Source: Actinoplanes sp. NBC_00393
Lineage (GTDB): Bacteria; Actinomycetota; Actinomycetes; Mycobacteriales; Micromonosporaceae
Assembly: GCF_036053395.1 (NCBI RefSeq)
Contig: NZ_CP107942.1
Location: forward strand, 10,902,001-10,966,000
Length of the DNA stretch: 64,000 bases
Direction of reading: 5' to 3'
In this document: positions 8,000 to 17,073 of the stretch, one piece after another
Layout of the letters: each line of letters begins with the position of its first letter
How positions within the stretch are numbered: the first letter of the stretch is position 1
Notes under the pieces: model-generated
What the model was told of the DNA's origin: nothing
What the model saw: the letters and a program-made list of their open reading frames with translations, nothing else
Databases searched by the model: none
Position numbers and translations under genes: made by a program

Positions 8000-9261
8000 G
8001 CCGCTCCCTCGGGGTAGGAGTACCGGATCAGCGACTCCGGCTTGATCCGGGTGGAGAATCCGGGCGCCGACGGCGGCCGATAGGCGCCGCGTTCGACGAC
8101 GACCGGGTCGGTGAAGTGCTCGTGCAGGTGGTCGACGTACTCGATGACCCGGTCGTCGAGCCGGCCGGAGACGGCGACGTAGTCGAAGTAGGAGAGGTGC
8201 TGGACCGCCTCGCACAAGCCGACCCCACCGGCGTGCGGGCAGACCGGCTTGCCGAACTTCGCGGCCAGAAGCAGGATCGCGACGTTCTCGTTGACCCCGG
8301 CCACCCGGCACGCGTCCAGTTGCACGATGTCGATCGCGCCGGCCTGCAGCAGCTGCTTGAAGACGACCCGGTTGGCGACGTGCTCGCCGGTCGCGACGCG
8401 GATGCCCTTGCCGGTGAGTGCGCGGCGGATGGCGGCGTGCCCCAGGATGTCGTCGGGACTGGTCGGTTCCTCGATCCACCACGGGTCGTACGCGGACAGG
8501 GCGGACATCCATTCGATCGCCTCGGGGACGTCCCAGCGCTGGTTGGCGTCGACGGCGATCCGGACGTCGGGGCCGACCGCGGCGCGGGCGAGCGCGAATC
8601 GGCGTACGTCATCGGCTCGGTCGGCGCCCACCTTGAGTTTGATCAAGCGGAAGCCGTCGGCGACCGCCTGGCGGGCCAGGCGGTCGATCTTCGCGTCGTC
8701 GTAGCCCAGCCAGCCGGCGGAGGTGGTGTATGCGGGATAACCGTGCTGTTTCAGGGCTTCTGTCCGACTTGTGCGCCCGGGTAGCGCTGCCGCCAGGAGA
8801 TCCACCGCCTCGTCGGCGGTCAGCGCATCGCTCAGGTATCGCCAATCCACGAGATCGACAATCTCTTCGGACGACATTTCGGACATGAGTTCCCAGAGCG
8901 GCTTGCCGGCTTTCCGGGCACGCAGGTCCCAGGCGGCGTTGATCAAGGCGGCCGCGGCCAGGTGCATGACCCCCTTCTCCGGGCCCAGCCAGCGGATCTG
9001 CGAATCATGGGTGAGCCGGCGGGCGAACTCCCCGAGATCATCGACCGGGCCGTTGACGACGAATGGGGCGAGCGCGTCCAGAGCGGCCCGGACCACCTCG
9101 TTGCCCCGGCCGATGGTGAAGGTGAAACCGTGCCCCTCGGCCCCGTCCTCGGTTCGCAGCACCACATAGGCCGCCGAATAGTCCGGATCCGGGTTCATCG
9201 CGTCGGAACCGTCCAGCTCCCGCGACGTCGGGAACCTGATGTCGAACGTCTCGACCCTCAC
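7990..9261 (-). CDS. fucD: L-fuconate dehydratase (enolase superfamily)
   Basis: 423 residues of the mandelate-racemase/enolase fold: an N-terminal capping domain (about 1-130) and a TIM barrel. Visible catalytic features are LIKLKVGAD (Lys base region), [10 protein letters not shown] and [11 protein letters not shown] (metal ligands), and [25 protein letters not shown]. The opening [33 protein letters not shown] is typical of fuconate dehydratases. It removes water from L-fuconate to give 2-keto-3-deoxy-L-fuconate. The GTG start at 9261 overlaps the upstream stop as GTGA, indicating translational coupling. Confidence 0.92.
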   Translation of the reverse strand: MRVETFDIRFPTSRELDGSDAMNPDPDYSAAYVVLRTEDGAEGHGFTFTIGRGNEVVRAALDALAPFVVNGPVDDLGEFARRLTHDSQIRWLGPEKGVMHLAAAALINAAWDLRARKAGKPLWELMSEMSSEEIVDLVDWRYLSDALTADEAVDLLAAALPGRTSRTEALKQHGYPAYTTSAGWLGYDDAKIDRLARQAVADGFRLIKLKVGADRADDVRRFALARAAVGPDVRIAVDANQRWDVPEAIEWMSALSAYDPWWIEEPTSPDDILGHAAIRRALTGKGIRVATGEHVANRVVFKQLLQAGAIDIVQLDACRVAGVNENVAILLLAAKFGKPVCPHAGGVGLCEAVQHLSYFDYVAVSGRLDDRVIEYVDHLHEHFTDPVVVERGAYRPPSAPGFSTRIKPESLIRYSYPEGAAWN

Positions 9262-10082
9262 CCCTTCACCACGCACCGCTGCCGGCCCAGCCCGTCGATC
9301 TCCATCTCGACCACGTCGCCGGCCCGCAGGTACGGGAACCGGCCGGACAGCGCCACCCCCTGCGGTGTCCCGGTGTTGATCAGGTCCCCCGGCTCCAGAA
9401 CCGTGAACTGCGACAGGTGCCAGACCAGGAACCCGACGTCGAAGATCATGTCGGCGGTGCTGGAGTCCTGCCGCGGCGAGCCGTCCACCCAGGAGCGCAG
9501 CCGCAGCGGGAAGGCCAGCTCGTCCGCGGTGACCAGCCACGGGCCGAGCGGGTTGAACGTCTCGCACGACTTGCCCTTGGACCACTGCCCACCGGACCGG
9601 TCGAGCTGGTAGTCCCGCTCGGAGACGTCGTTGGAGATCACGTACCCGGCGACGTGCTCCAGGGCCTCCTCCGGCGACGACAGGTAGCGGGCGGTCCGGC
9701 CGATCACCACGCCCAGCTCCACCTCCCAGTCGGTGCGGACGGAGTCCGGCGGCAGCAGGATGTCGTCCTCCGGGCCGATGACCGTGTTCGGCGCCTTGTA
9801 GAAGATGATCGGCTCCTTCGGCGGCTCGGCGCCCGACTCGGCAGCGTGCGCCGCGTAGTTCTGGCCGACGCAGAGCACCACCCCGGGCCGGGCGATCGGC
9901 GGGCCGATCCGGCTGCCGTCCACCCCGGCCGGCGGCAGGTCCGCCGGGTCGCCGCGGAACCCGCCCGCGGCCAGGAACTCGCCGTCGATGTCGCGGGTCA
10001 CGCCGGACAGGTCGAGCAGGGCCCCGTCGGCGTACAGCACCGGCCGCTCGGCGCCGGGCGGGCCGACGCGCAGATACCTCAT
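9258..10082 (-). CDS. FAH-family hydrolase, probable 2,4-diketo-3-deoxy-L-fuconate hydrolase
   Basis: 274 residues with a C-terminal fumarylacetoacetase fold. Metal-site motifs are visible: [11 protein letters not shown], then [13 protein letters not shown] and [13 protein letters not shown], then [10 protein letters not shown] and [11 protein letters not shown]. In L-fucose, L-rhamnose and related pathways this family cleaves 2,4-diketo-3-deoxy sugar acids to pyruvate and L-lactate. It is coupled by GTGA overlap to the dehydratase and by a 4-bp overlap to the lactonase upstream. A ureidoglycolate-lyase-like activity is the main alternative, made less likely by the neighbours. Confidence 0.85.
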   Translation of the reverse strand: MRYLRVGPPGAERPVLYADGALLDLSGVTRDIDGEFLAAGGFRGDPADLPPAGVDGSRIGPPIARPGVVLCVGQNYAAHAAESGAEPPKEPIIFYKAPNTVIGPEDDILLPPDSVRTDWEVELGVVIGRTARYLSSPEEALEHVAGYVISNDVSERDYQLDRSGGQWSKGKSCETFNPLGPWLVTADELAFPLRLRSWVDGSPRQDSSTADMIFDVGFLVWHLSQFTVLEPGDLINTGTPQGVALSGRFPYLRAGDVVEMEIDGLGRQRCVVKG

Positions 10083-10903
10083 GACAGCTCCAATCGGTAG
10101 AAGCGGGCGGCCGTGCCGCCGAAGATCGGGTCCGGCCGGCCGCCGAGGATCACGGTCAGGGCGTCGATGACCTGCTCGTAATCGGCGACGAGTTCGCAGA
10201 CCGGCCAGTCCGAGCCGAACATCAGGCGGTCCGGGCCGAAAAGGTCAAGAGCGGTTTCCACGTACGGGCGGAGCGCCGCCACGGTCCAGCCGGGGCCGGC
10301 CTCGGTGACCAGACCGGAGAGCTTGGCCACCACGTTCTCCTGCCGGGCCACCGGCGTGATCATCCGGCGCCAGCGCTCCAGCTCACCCGTGCCGATCGGC
10401 GGTTTGCCGAGGTGGTCGAGGACGAACCGGGCGTCCGGCAGCGCGGCCACCGCCCGTACCGTGGCGGGCAGCTGCTCGGCCCGGATCACCAGCTCGTTGA
10501 CCAGCCCGGCGGCGGCCACCCGGGTCAGGCCGGCCCGCACCTCGGGCCGGTCCAGCACATCGTCCGGGCCGGCCTGGATCTGGTCGCGGATCCCGACCAG
10601 CAGATGCCCGCCCGGTCCGGCCCGGTGCTCGGCGATCACGTCGACGAGGTCGGCGCCGGCCAGCGACGCGTAACCGACCACCCCGGCGATCTCCGGCGTG
10701 GCCGCGGCCAGCGCCAGGAACTCGGTGGTCTCGGCCGGCTCGCAGCGCGCGGCCTCGACCAGCACGGTCCGGTGCACGCCGGTCTTCGCCAGGTGCGGGC
10801 GCAGATCGTCGACGGTGTAGTCGCGCCGGAGCGGGGCCAGCGCGGGATCGGCCAGCCAGAAGTAGCCGGACGTCCAGAAATGCTGGTGTGCATCGATGAT
10901 CAC
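10079..10903 (-). CDS. L-fuconolactonase (amidohydrolase_2 family)
   Basis: 274 residues with a metal-dependent TIM barrel. The metal motif IDAHQHFW is at residues 3-10, VLDHLGKPP near 170, and the catalytic Asp in MFGSDWPV near 235. It hydrolyses L-fucono-1,5-lactone, the product of fucose dehydrogenase, to L-fuconate; the family assignment is strong and the substrate follows from the neighbours. The GTG start at 10903 overlaps the aldo/keto reductase stop as GTGA. Confidence 0.88.
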   Translation of the reverse strand: MIIDAHQHFWTSGYFWLADPALAPLRRDYTVDDLRPHLAKTGVHRTVLVEAARCEPAETTEFLALAAATPEIAGVVGYASLAGADLVDVIAEHRAGPGGHLLVGIRDQIQAGPDDVLDRPEVRAGLTRVAAAGLVNELVIRAEQLPATVRAVAALPDARFVLDHLGKPPIGTGELERWRRMITPVARQENVVAKLSGLVTEAGPGWTVAALRPYVETALDLFGPDRLMFGSDWPVCELVADYEQVIDALTVILGGRPDPIFGGTAARFYRLELS

Positions 10904-11871
10904 GGCACCGGGACCTCCGGGTCGAGGAGCCAGGCGGCGACCAGGTCCCGCCAGAGCTCGCCGGGAATCTTCACGCTCGCCATCGCCGCCGCATCCGCGG
11001 CCTCCTCCGGAGACCGCGTCCCGACCAGCACGGATGCGACCGCTGGATGCCCCAGAGGAAATTGAAGAGCAGCAGCCCGCAACGGTACGCCGTGCCGCTC
11101 GCAAACCTGCGCCATCGCCTGAGCCCGGGCGATCACCACCGGTGGGGCGGGTCGATAGTCGAACGACGCCCCCGGCCGTGGGTCGGCGAGCACCCCGGAG
11201 TTGTAGACCCCGCCGACGATCACCGAGATGCCGCGCCGCTCGCACTCCGGCAGGAGGTCGGCGAGCCCGGAGTGGTCGAGCAGCGAATACCGCCCGGCGA
11301 GAAGGAAGCAGTCGAAGTGGCCGGTCCGGGCGAACTCGGTGAGCATCGCCGACTGGTTCATCCCGGCGGACACCGCGCCGATCCGGCCCTCCCGGCGCAG
11401 CTCCACCAGGGCGGGCAGGGCCGTCCCGACCGCGTCGGCGTAGTGGTCGTCCGGGTCGTGCAGGTGCAGCAGGTCCACCCGGTCCAGGCCCAGCCGGTCG
11501 AGGCTTTCCTGGTGGGAGGCGCGTACGCCGTCGGCGGAGAAGTCCCAGACCGGGGCGGCGTCGCCGGCCTCGGCCCACATCGTCTCCGGTTCGCCGTTGT
11601 TCTTCCTCAGGCGCCGGCCCACTTTGGTGGACAGCGTGTATCCGTTGCGGCCATGCAGTGCCGCGCCGGCTCGCCGCTCGGAGAGCCCGGCGCCGTAGAG
11701 CGGCGCGGTGTCGAAGAACCGGATCCCGTGCTCCCAGGCCGCGTCGACGGCCTCACGCGCGACCTGATCGCCGACCGGGGAGTAGAGCCCACCGATCGGC
11801 GCCAGCCCCATGCCGAGCCGGGTGACCGTGACGCCGGTGTCGCCCAGCGGCACTCTTTCGAACGGGTCCAC
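10900..11871 (-). CDS. Aldo/keto reductase, probable L-fucose dehydrogenase
   Basis: A 323-residue (alpha/beta)8 aldo/keto reductase. The catalytic tetrad is readable: Asp and Tyr in RFFDTAPLYG, Lys in STKVGR, His in LLHLHD. GTRSPEEAADAAA marks the NAD(P)-phosphate loop. Similar AKRs are D-threo-aldose 1-dehydrogenases that oxidise L-fucose to the lactone. It is the first gene of the operon, with a GTG start and GAAAGGA upstream. The palindrome at 11889-11902 sits 18 bp before the start, so expression is probably under the divergent GntR regulator. Confidence 0.85.
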   Translation of the reverse strand: MDPFERVPLGDTGVTVTRLGMGLAPIGGLYSPVGDQVAREAVDAAWEHGIRFFDTAPLYGAGLSERRAGAALHGRNGYTLSTKVGRRLRKNNGEPETMWAEAGDAAPVWDFSADGVRASHQESLDRLGLDRVDLLHLHDPDDHYADAVGTALPALVELRREGRIGAVSAGMNQSAMLTEFARTGHFDCFLLAGRYSLLDHSGLADLLPECERRGISVIVGGVYNSGVLADPRPGASFDYRPAPPVVIARAQAMAQVCERHGVPLRAAALQFPLGHPAVASVLVGTRSPEEAADAAAMASVKIPGELWRDLVAAWLLDPEVPVP

Positions 11872-11888
11872 GCGGGATTCCTTTCGTA

Positions 11889-11902
11889 GATCCTATAGGA
11901 TC
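11889..11902. promoter_or_regulatory. GntR/FCD operator candidate, fucose operon
   Basis: Perfect 14-bp palindrome GATCCTATAGGATC between the operon start (11871) and the GntR start (11959). It contains TANNNT-like -10 sequence in both directions, so binding would block both promoters. FCD-type GntR proteins use short palindromes of this kind. Confidence 0.65.
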
Positions 11903-11958
11903 CACTCCACGAAACTGTTTAACGCCTGTCGATGTCTCCGTCAACCCGGAGGGTAACG

Positions 11959-12606
11959 ATGTCGGCACCGATCCGCCGCTCGGTTCTCAGCGACGACGTG
12001 CACGAGTCGCTCAAGGCACTCATCGTCTCGCACCAGCTCGCCCCCGAGGCGAAGCTCAACATCGACGGGCTGGCCCGCTCCCTACAGGTCTCGCCGACGC
12101 CGGTCCGCGAAGCCCTGGCCCGCCTCGAATCCGAAGGCCTGGTCCGGAAACGGCCCCTCGCCGGATACACGGTCAGCCCGCTGCTGACCCGCGACGAGTT
12201 CAACGACATGTTCGACATGCGGATGGTCCTCGAAGGCGCCTCCGCCCGCTGGGCCGCCGCCCGCGCCTCCGGTGACGCCCGCGCGCTGATCCTCGGCTCC
12301 GCGGCCATCGCCGACCCGGAAGGGCCGCATTCGCACGCCTCGTTCACGGCCCGCGACGCCCTCTTCCACGACCACGTGGCAGCCGCCGCCACGAACCCGC
12401 TGCTCCGCGACGCGATCACCCGGCTTCACGCGCACCTGCACATCCACCGGCTGTACTTCCCGTTCGCCGAGACGGCCTCCACCAGCCAGGAACATCACCA
12501 CATCGCCGCCGCCATCGCCGCCGCCGACCCGGCCGCCGCCGAGGCCGCGATGCACGCCCATCTGGCCGCCGCCCGGACCCGCCACCTCGCCGCCTTCGAC
12601 ACCTGA
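11959..12606 (+). CDS. GntR-family regulator with FCD domain
   Basis: 215 residues. The N-terminal winged HTH (about 15-75) contains LNIDGLARSLQVSPTPVREALARLESEGLV. The FCD ligand domain (about 85-210) has metal-site histidines in RDALFHDHVAAAATNPLL and EHHHIAAAI. The ATG at 11959 follows GGAGGG by 6 nt; an earlier start at 11932 lacks such a site. It probably represses the divergent fucose operon and is released by a pathway intermediate. Confidence 0.9.
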   Translation: MSAPIRRSVLSDDVHESLKALIVSHQLAPEAKLNIDGLARSLQVSPTPVREALARLESEGLVRKRPLAGYTVSPLLTRDEFNDMFDMRMVLEGASARWAAARASGDARALILGSAAIADPEGPHSHASFTARDALFHDHVAAAATNPLLRDAITRLHAHLHIHRLYFPFAETASTSQEHHHIAAAIAAADPAAAEAAMHAHLAAARTRHLAAFDT

Positions 12607-12760
12607 CCCCGCGCCAGCCGTAGCCCATGCAGGTATCCGGCCGACAGTCACAGCGCCGGCCCCGCCGCGCCGGCCGTCGCGCACGCAGGTATCGGCCCGC
12701 GTTGCCTGCCCCCTCCGGCGGCCAGGCCGCCCCGACCGTCACCCGCGCCGTGGCTCGGGG
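12607..12760. other. Intergenic spacer with degenerate GC-rich repeats
   Basis: Two copies of a GCAGGTAT-containing segment start at 12629 and 12685 in otherwise GC-rich sequence. They resemble degenerate forms of the 63-bp repeat found at 14925, but the match is weak. No gene is seen. Confidence 0.35.
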
Positions 12761-13747
12761 TCAGCGTGGTGAAGCCGGCCGGCCTGGCGGGCTGTGCCGG
12801 GGTGGCAGGCCGGCGCGGACGCGGGCGCGCTCGAAGAGTTCGTCCTTGTCGCCGAAGTAGGTCCATGGCCAGGTGGCCTCGTCGCCGCTGCGGATCAGGT
12901 GGTGGCGGGCCCGGTCGAGGTCGCCGTTGTCGGCGTAGACGCAGGCGAAAGCCTGGTGTGCCTCCCGCGAGGCGGGATGGCCGGCGAAAGCGTCCGAGCC
13001 GGCGAGGAGGCGGTCCGAGGCCTGGTCGATCTCGGTCTTCACCGGGCGTTTGCTGAGGTAGCGGATCGCCGCCCAGACCCGGGTCGTCACGCGGTCCGCG
13101 CTGCGCAGCTCGACGTACGCCTCGACGTGAGCCAGTGGGACGAGCGCGTGCAGTGGATGGCCGGGCGGCAGGTCGCGGGTGCGTTCCCGGGCGAAGGCGA
13201 AGCATTCCGCCTCGCTGCCGTGCCACTTCTCGGTGAGGCAGACCAGGCGGAGCCGGTTCGCCTGGTAGGCCACGTCGCCACCGCGTTGCACCAGTTCCTT
13301 CCACATGTCGTGCATCTCGCCGGGGTAGGACTTGGCGGCCATCGCGCAGCTCATCAGCTGGAACCAGGGCGCGGGGTCGTCGGGCAGCAGCTCCGCGGCG
13401 CGGCGCAGCGACGAGCGGGCGCGGGTCATGTGGTGCAGCAGGCCGCGGATCTGGTCCTCGCTGGTGTTCGCAATGCGGTCAGCGCCGCGCGCGTCCCAGG
13501 CCGCCTCCTGCTGGACGGCGCCGACCAGCAGCCACAGGTCCGGGTTCCACGGGTCCTGGCCGAGCCGGGTCTCCAGCAGCGGCAGCTGCGGGACGACCCC
13601 GTCGACCAACCAGCAGATCGCGTGAATCCGGTAGGTGGCATCGCCCCGCGCGGCAGCGAGCAGGCCGAGTGCGGGAGTGGGGTCACCGTGCTGCAGCGCG
13701 ATGCGGGCCTGCCGGTAGGGGTCGCCGGCCCAATACGGGTGCGTCAT
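12761..13747 (-). CDS. TPR-like helical repeat hypothetical protein
   Basis: 328 residues, no signal peptide, rich in paired amphipathic helices suggestive of tetratricopeptide-like repeats. Examples are ARIALQHGDPTPALGLLAAARGD, SSLRRAAELLPDDPAPWFQLMSCAMA and AFACVYADNGDLDRARHHL. It ends in a Pro/Arg-rich tail. I know no specific function; such proteins are usually scaffolds. ATG 13747 is preceded by GAAAGGCG. It is divergent from the coiled-coil gene at 13806 across 58 bp, where GGAAAGC and GCTTTCC form a small inverted pair. Confidence 0.65.
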   Translation of the reverse strand: MTHPYWAGDPYRQARIALQHGDPTPALGLLAAARGDATYRIHAICWLVDGVVPQLPLLETRLGQDPWNPDLWLLVGAVQQEAAWDARGADRIANTSEDQIRGLLHHMTRARSSLRRAAELLPDDPAPWFQLMSCAMAAKSYPGEMHDMWKELVQRGGDVAYQANRLRLVCLTEKWHGSEAECFAFARERTRDLPPGHPLHALVPLAHVEAYVELRSADRVTTRVWAAIRYLSKRPVKTEIDQASDRLLAGSDAFAGHPASREAHQAFACVYADNGDLDRARHHLIRSGDEATWPWTYFGDKDELFERARVRAGLPPRHSPPGRPASPR

Positions 13748-13805
13748 GTCGCCTTTCAGGTCTGGCCGGAAAGCGGCTCTTGCGCGCCTGAGCTTTCCTC
13801 AAGAC

Positions 13806-14777
13806 ATGGACGCACCGAAAGACCCTGAGGATCTCGATGCGAAAATCGCCCGCCTTGCCGCCACGATGCGCGAGCGGGAGCAGCTGATACCGCGGCGGGC
13901 CGGCATCACCGCGGCGATCACGCAGGTCAGCAGCGAGTTGGAGAGGCTGCGCCGGCAGCTGGCCGAGGAGGAGCAGGACGTCGGCCGGCTGGAGGGTTTC
14001 ACGGTGGACCGGGTCCTGACCACGCTGCGCGGCGCCCACGGCCGCAGCCTGGACCGGGAACGCGCCGAAGTGCGGCAGGCCCGGGATCTGGTCGCCGGGG
14101 CGCAAGCGCGCCTCGACGATCTGCATGCGCAACTCAGGCAGGTGACGGCCAGGATGGATGCCACCGGAACGGCACCGGCGACATACGCGGCCGCGCTCAC
14201 CGAACGCGAGCAGCACCTTCGAAAAACCAGCAACGGTACGGGCGACAGGCTCACAAAACTCGCCGGCGAGCGGGAGCGACTGACCGCCGAGCTGAATCAC
14301 TTGCAGCGTGCGGCGGCGACCGCGGGACAGGCCGCCGAGGCGCTACGCGAGGCGAACGGACTGCTCGAGTCGGCCGACGCCTGGTCGGCCGCGGACACGT
14401 TCCTAGGCGGCGGTTCCGTAAGCAGCAGCGCCAAGCACCACCGCCTGGAGGAGGCCGCCGGCCACGTGGCCGGTGCAGAACGGCTGCTCAAGACCCTGCG
14501 AGACGAGCTGGACGCCGGCGACCTGGCCGCCGGCGACCTGGCCGCCCCGGTAGCTGCTCCGCTGGGTGTAGACGGCACAACCCGGACAATCGACATCTTC
14601 TTCGACAACATCTTCACCGACCTGGACGTACGCTCGCAGATCGACAACGGCCTGGCGCAGATCGGCCGTGCCGCCGTCCGGGTCCGCGAACTCCGCACGT
14701 CGCTCTCCGCCCGAATCGCGGACCTGCGCACCCGCCTACAACGGCTGGACGCCGAACGCGCAAAGCTACTCAGCTGA
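13806..14777 (+). CDS. Coiled-coil hypothetical protein
   Basis: 323 residues, almost wholly helical. Long heptad-rich stretches (about 7-60, 75-115, 135-185 and 285-320) contain segments such as SELERLRRQLAEEEQDVGRLE and LRTRLQRLDAERAKLL. The middle has a repeated DELDAGDLAAGDLAAPV linker. There is no signal peptide or membrane segment. The family is unknown; a structural or tethering role is a guess. ATG 13806 begins directly in acidic sequence; a start at 13746 would add 20 basic residues overlapping the divergent gene. Confidence 0.6.
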   Translation: MDAPKDPEDLDAKIARLAATMREREQLIPRRAGITAAITQVSSELERLRRQLAEEEQDVGRLEGFTVDRVLTTLRGAHGRSLDRERAEVRQARDLVAGAQARLDDLHAQLRQVTARMDATGTAPATYAAALTEREQHLRKTSNGTGDRLTKLAGERERLTAELNHLQRAAATAGQAAEALREANGLLESADAWSAADTFLGGGSVSSSAKHHRLEEAAGHVAGAERLLKTLRDELDAGDLAAGDLAAPVAAPLGVDGTTRTIDIFFDNIFTDLDVRSQIDNGLAQIGRAAVRVRELRTSLSARIADLRTRLQRLDAERAKLLS

Positions 14778-14924
14778 CCGCCGGCTCCCCGCCTCCCCGC
14801 CGGCCCTGTTGATCTGCGCAACGTGACCGCCGGCCGCCGAAACCGAGCCGCTCCTGACGCAGCCAACGCGTCTGCCATTCCCCACACCACCGACGGCCGA
14901 CGCCAGCCAGCCGTCACCGAGACA

Positions 14925-15365
14925 GGTAATCCCAGCCCAGATACCCGCGTGAACGGCGGCCGACGGTCCCGAGCCGCCGCTGAAACAGGTAATCCCAGCC
15001 CGGATACCCGCGTGAACGGCGGCTGGCGGTGCCGAGCCGCCGCCGAGGCAGGTAATCCCAGCCCGGATACCCGCGTGAGCGACGGCCGGTGGTCCCGAGC
15101 CGCCGCTGAGACGGGTAACCCCGGCCCGGATACCCGCGTGAACGGCGGCTGGCGGTGCCGAGCCGCCGCTGAGACAGGTAATCCCTTTCCGGATACCGGC
15201 GTGGGCGGCGGCCGGTGGTGCCGGGCCGCCGCTGAGACGGGTAATCCCTTTCCGGATACCGGCGTGGGCGGCGGCCGGTGGTGCCGGGCCGCCGCTGAGA
15301 CGGGTAATCCCTTTCCGGATACCGGCGTGGGCGGCGGCCGGTGGTGCCGGGCCGCCGCTGAGACA
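14925..15365. repeat. Tandem array of seven 63-bp units
   Basis: Units begin GGTAAT/GGTAAC at 14925, 14988, 15051, 15114, 15177, 15240 and 15303, exactly 63 bp apart; the last three are nearly identical. Each carries a GC-rich inverted repeat (GCGGCGGCCGG and CCGGGCCGCCGC around TGGTG in the newest copies) able to form a hairpin. Because 63 is divisible by 3, several frames stay open on both strands, but no RBS or codon signature supports a protein. The rest of 14778-15531 holds a degenerate copy and one long hairpin, no gene. Confidence 0.85.
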
Positions 15366-15440
15366 CGTAACACTTCCGGACGACCTGTCGGGCGCTAGCC
15401 GGTTGGCGTGGCTGGCGCTGAGTGCTGTTTCGAAGCCGCA

Positions 15441-15493
15441 GATACAGCCTTGACCGCCATCTCGTTGCCTTGGCTGGCGGTCAAGGCTGTATC
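15441..15493. terminator. Long perfect hairpin downstream of the pentapeptide gene
   Basis: Two 19-bp perfect arms (15441-15459 and 15475-15493) flank a 15-nt loop, with a further AGCCG/CGGCT pairing outside a small bulge. It lies 38 bp beyond the stop of the minus-strand pentapeptide gene. Terminator is the simplest reading; a small mobile hairpin element is the alternative. Confidence 0.55.
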
Positions 15494-15531
15494 CGGCTGC
15501 GCGAAGCGACACTGAGCGACAAGCGAGCGCG

Positions 15532-16110
15532 TCAGTCCCGGATCTGCAGGCCCAAGGCCATCGCCACGCTGATGGCCTGGTCGACGGTGATGATGGCGTT
15601 GCGCAGCTCGGCTGTGGCCGGGTCCAGAGCGGACAAGTCCGTGCCGCGCAGGTCGCAGCCGGTGAAGTCGACGGCGGTCAGGACGGCGCCGGAGAGGTCC
15701 AGGTCGCGCATGGTGCCGCCGTGGCAGCGGGCGCCGGTCAGGTCGGTCTCGCGCATCCGGACGCCGGTCAGGGTGGCGCTGCTCAGGTCGGCTCGGGCCA
15801 GCTGGGCGAAGGACCAGTCGCCGCCCTCGACGGTCATGATGTCGAAGGTGCAGCGCTCGAAGGTGCTGCCCACCATCTTGCAATTGGTGAAGGTGGCGTC
15901 GAAGAACGTGCAGTTCACAAAAGTGCAGTTCACAAAGGCGACGTCGACCTGGCGGGAGCAGTTGAACCGGGCGTCGCGGAAGGTGCAGGCGGAGAACTCG
16001 ACGCCCTGCACGTCGGTCTCGCAGAGGTCGAGGTCGGGGAACGTGACCCCCTCGTGGCTGCGCAGCTCAGAGGCGCCGGCGTCCCAGTCCTGGGTGGTCA
16101 CGTAGGTCAT
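15532..16110 (-). CDS. Pentapeptide-repeat protein
   Basis: 192 residues. The core (about 35-165) follows the A(D/N)LXX pentapeptide pattern of a right-handed quadrilateral beta-helix, e.g. FVNCTFVNCTFFDATFTNCKMVGSTF, then ADLSSATLTGVRMRETDLTGAR and DLRGTDL. The C-terminus (NAIITVDQAISVAMALGLQI) is a helical cap. Such proteins can mimic DNA and protect gyrase, but many have no known role. ATG 16110 was chosen because the frame upstream is repeat-derived. The gene is bracketed by repeat arrays on both sides. Confidence 0.85.
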   Translation of the reverse strand: MTYVTTQDWDAGASELRSHEGVTFPDLDLCETDVQGVEFSACTFRDARFNCSRQVDVAFVNCTFVNCTFFDATFTNCKMVGSTFERCTFDIMTVEGGDWSFAQLARADLSSATLTGVRMRETDLTGARCHGGTMRDLDLSGAVLTAVDFTGCDLRGTDLSALDPATAELRNAIITVDQAISVAMALGLQIRD

Positions 16111-16200
16111 GCCGGCCAGCCTAGGCGCGACCACCGACATTTTCGGCAGCCGGGCCCGCGAAGGCCGACCGGGCCGGTCAGCGGCCGACAAACCAACGGC

Positions 16201-16397
16201 CGAAGGGGCGTCGGCGGCGGCCAGGCCATCGGCCGAAGGGGCGTCGGCGGCGGCCAGGCCATCGGCCGAAGGGGCGTCGGCGGCGGCCAGGCCAACGGCC
16301 GAAGGGCGTCAGCGGCGGCCAGAGCAACGGCCGAAGGGGCATCAGCGGCCGACAGACCAGTGGCCGAAGGGCGTCAGTGGTCGAGCAACCCAGTAAA
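16201..16397. repeat. About six tandem 33-bp units
   Basis: Units begin CGAAGGG at 16201, 16234, 16267, 16300, 16332 and 16365; the first three are almost identical and the later ones diverge and include a 1-bp loss. The 11-codon frame would read AEGASAAARPS repeatedly but lacks a credible start, and the 1-bp step breaks it. The array fills the gap 16111-16463; I see no gene there. Confidence 0.8.
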
Positions 16398-16463
16398 TGG
16401 CCGGCCGAGCACTGGCTGAGCCTGCCGGCCAGAGGCAGCCGGGCAATGCCGGCGTGAGCGGGG

Positions 16464-17039
16464 TCAGTGGCCGGACCACCATAGGCCGAGGGGGCCCTTT
16501 CGAGGTGCCCGGCCGGAGCCGCGGCTGCGGCCCCCGGCCACGGACAGGGCGAAGGTCAGCACCAGCCCGACCCCAGCGGTGATCCACAGTGGGGTCGCCG
16601 CAGCCGCCTCGCCGGCCGTCTTCGGTGGGACCCGCCCGTCCGGGTCGACCACGATGTCGACCTGGTCACCGAGGGTGGAGTCGGGCCCGTCCCGCTGCAG
16701 CGGCTGGGGGATCGCGTCCAGCGTGTGAAGGTGGTCCGGCGTCACGACGGTGGTGACCTGGTCGCCGCACCGGGCCAGCATCGTCGCGTGGGTGGCCAGG
16801 CCGGTCGGGATGATCAGGAGGGCGGCCAGGAAGACGCCGCCGACCTGGAGGGCGCCGTGGTACCGGACCAGCTGCTGGCCGCACCAGAAACCGGCCAGGA
16901 CGACGATCCCCAGGGCGGTGGTCAGCTGGTCACCGGGCAGGCCCCAGAACGGGAGGGTGGCGGCGACGGCGGCCGCGCCGACATAGCTGCCGAAGATGGC
17001 TGCGGATCTCGTCAGGGCGGTACGCGGGCGGCGGGGCAC
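16464..17039 (-). CDS. Hypothetical membrane protein, Rv1733c-like layout
   Basis: 191 residues: two or three N-terminal membrane helices (about 10-90), an extracytoplasmic loop containing GDQVDIVVDPDGRVPPKTAGEAAAA, then a final helix (about 150-170) and a basic tail. The VDPDGR-PP element before the last helix resembles mycobacterial Rv1733c-type proteins, but that similarity is remembered rather than computed. No function is assigned. It lies between two repeat arrays. Confidence 0.55.
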   Translation of the reverse strand: MPRRPRTALTRSAAIFGSYVGAAAVAATLPFWGLPGDQLTTALGIVVLAGFWCGQQLVRYHGALQVGGVFLAALLIIPTGLATHATMLARCGDQVTTVVTPDHLHTLDAIPQPLQRDGPDSTLGDQVDIVVDPDGRVPPKTAGEAAAATPLWITAGVGLVLTFALSVAGGRSRGSGRAPRKGPLGLWWSGH

Positions 17040-17073
17040 CCGCCCATGGTGATCGATCGATGCGAGCGGCTGC

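Noticed and set aside
14925..15365. CRISPR array
   Set aside because: Whole units repeat without unique spacers and no cas genes are present.
14823..15512. Repetitive proteins (21-residue repeats) encoded on either strand of the 63-bp array
   Set aside because: A unit length divisible by 3 keeps frames open by chance on both strands; no ribosome site, domain or strand preference supports translation.
16107..16396. Ala/Gly-rich 11-residue repeat protein in the 33-bp array
   Set aside because: The array contains a 1-bp step that breaks the frame, and there is no start signal.
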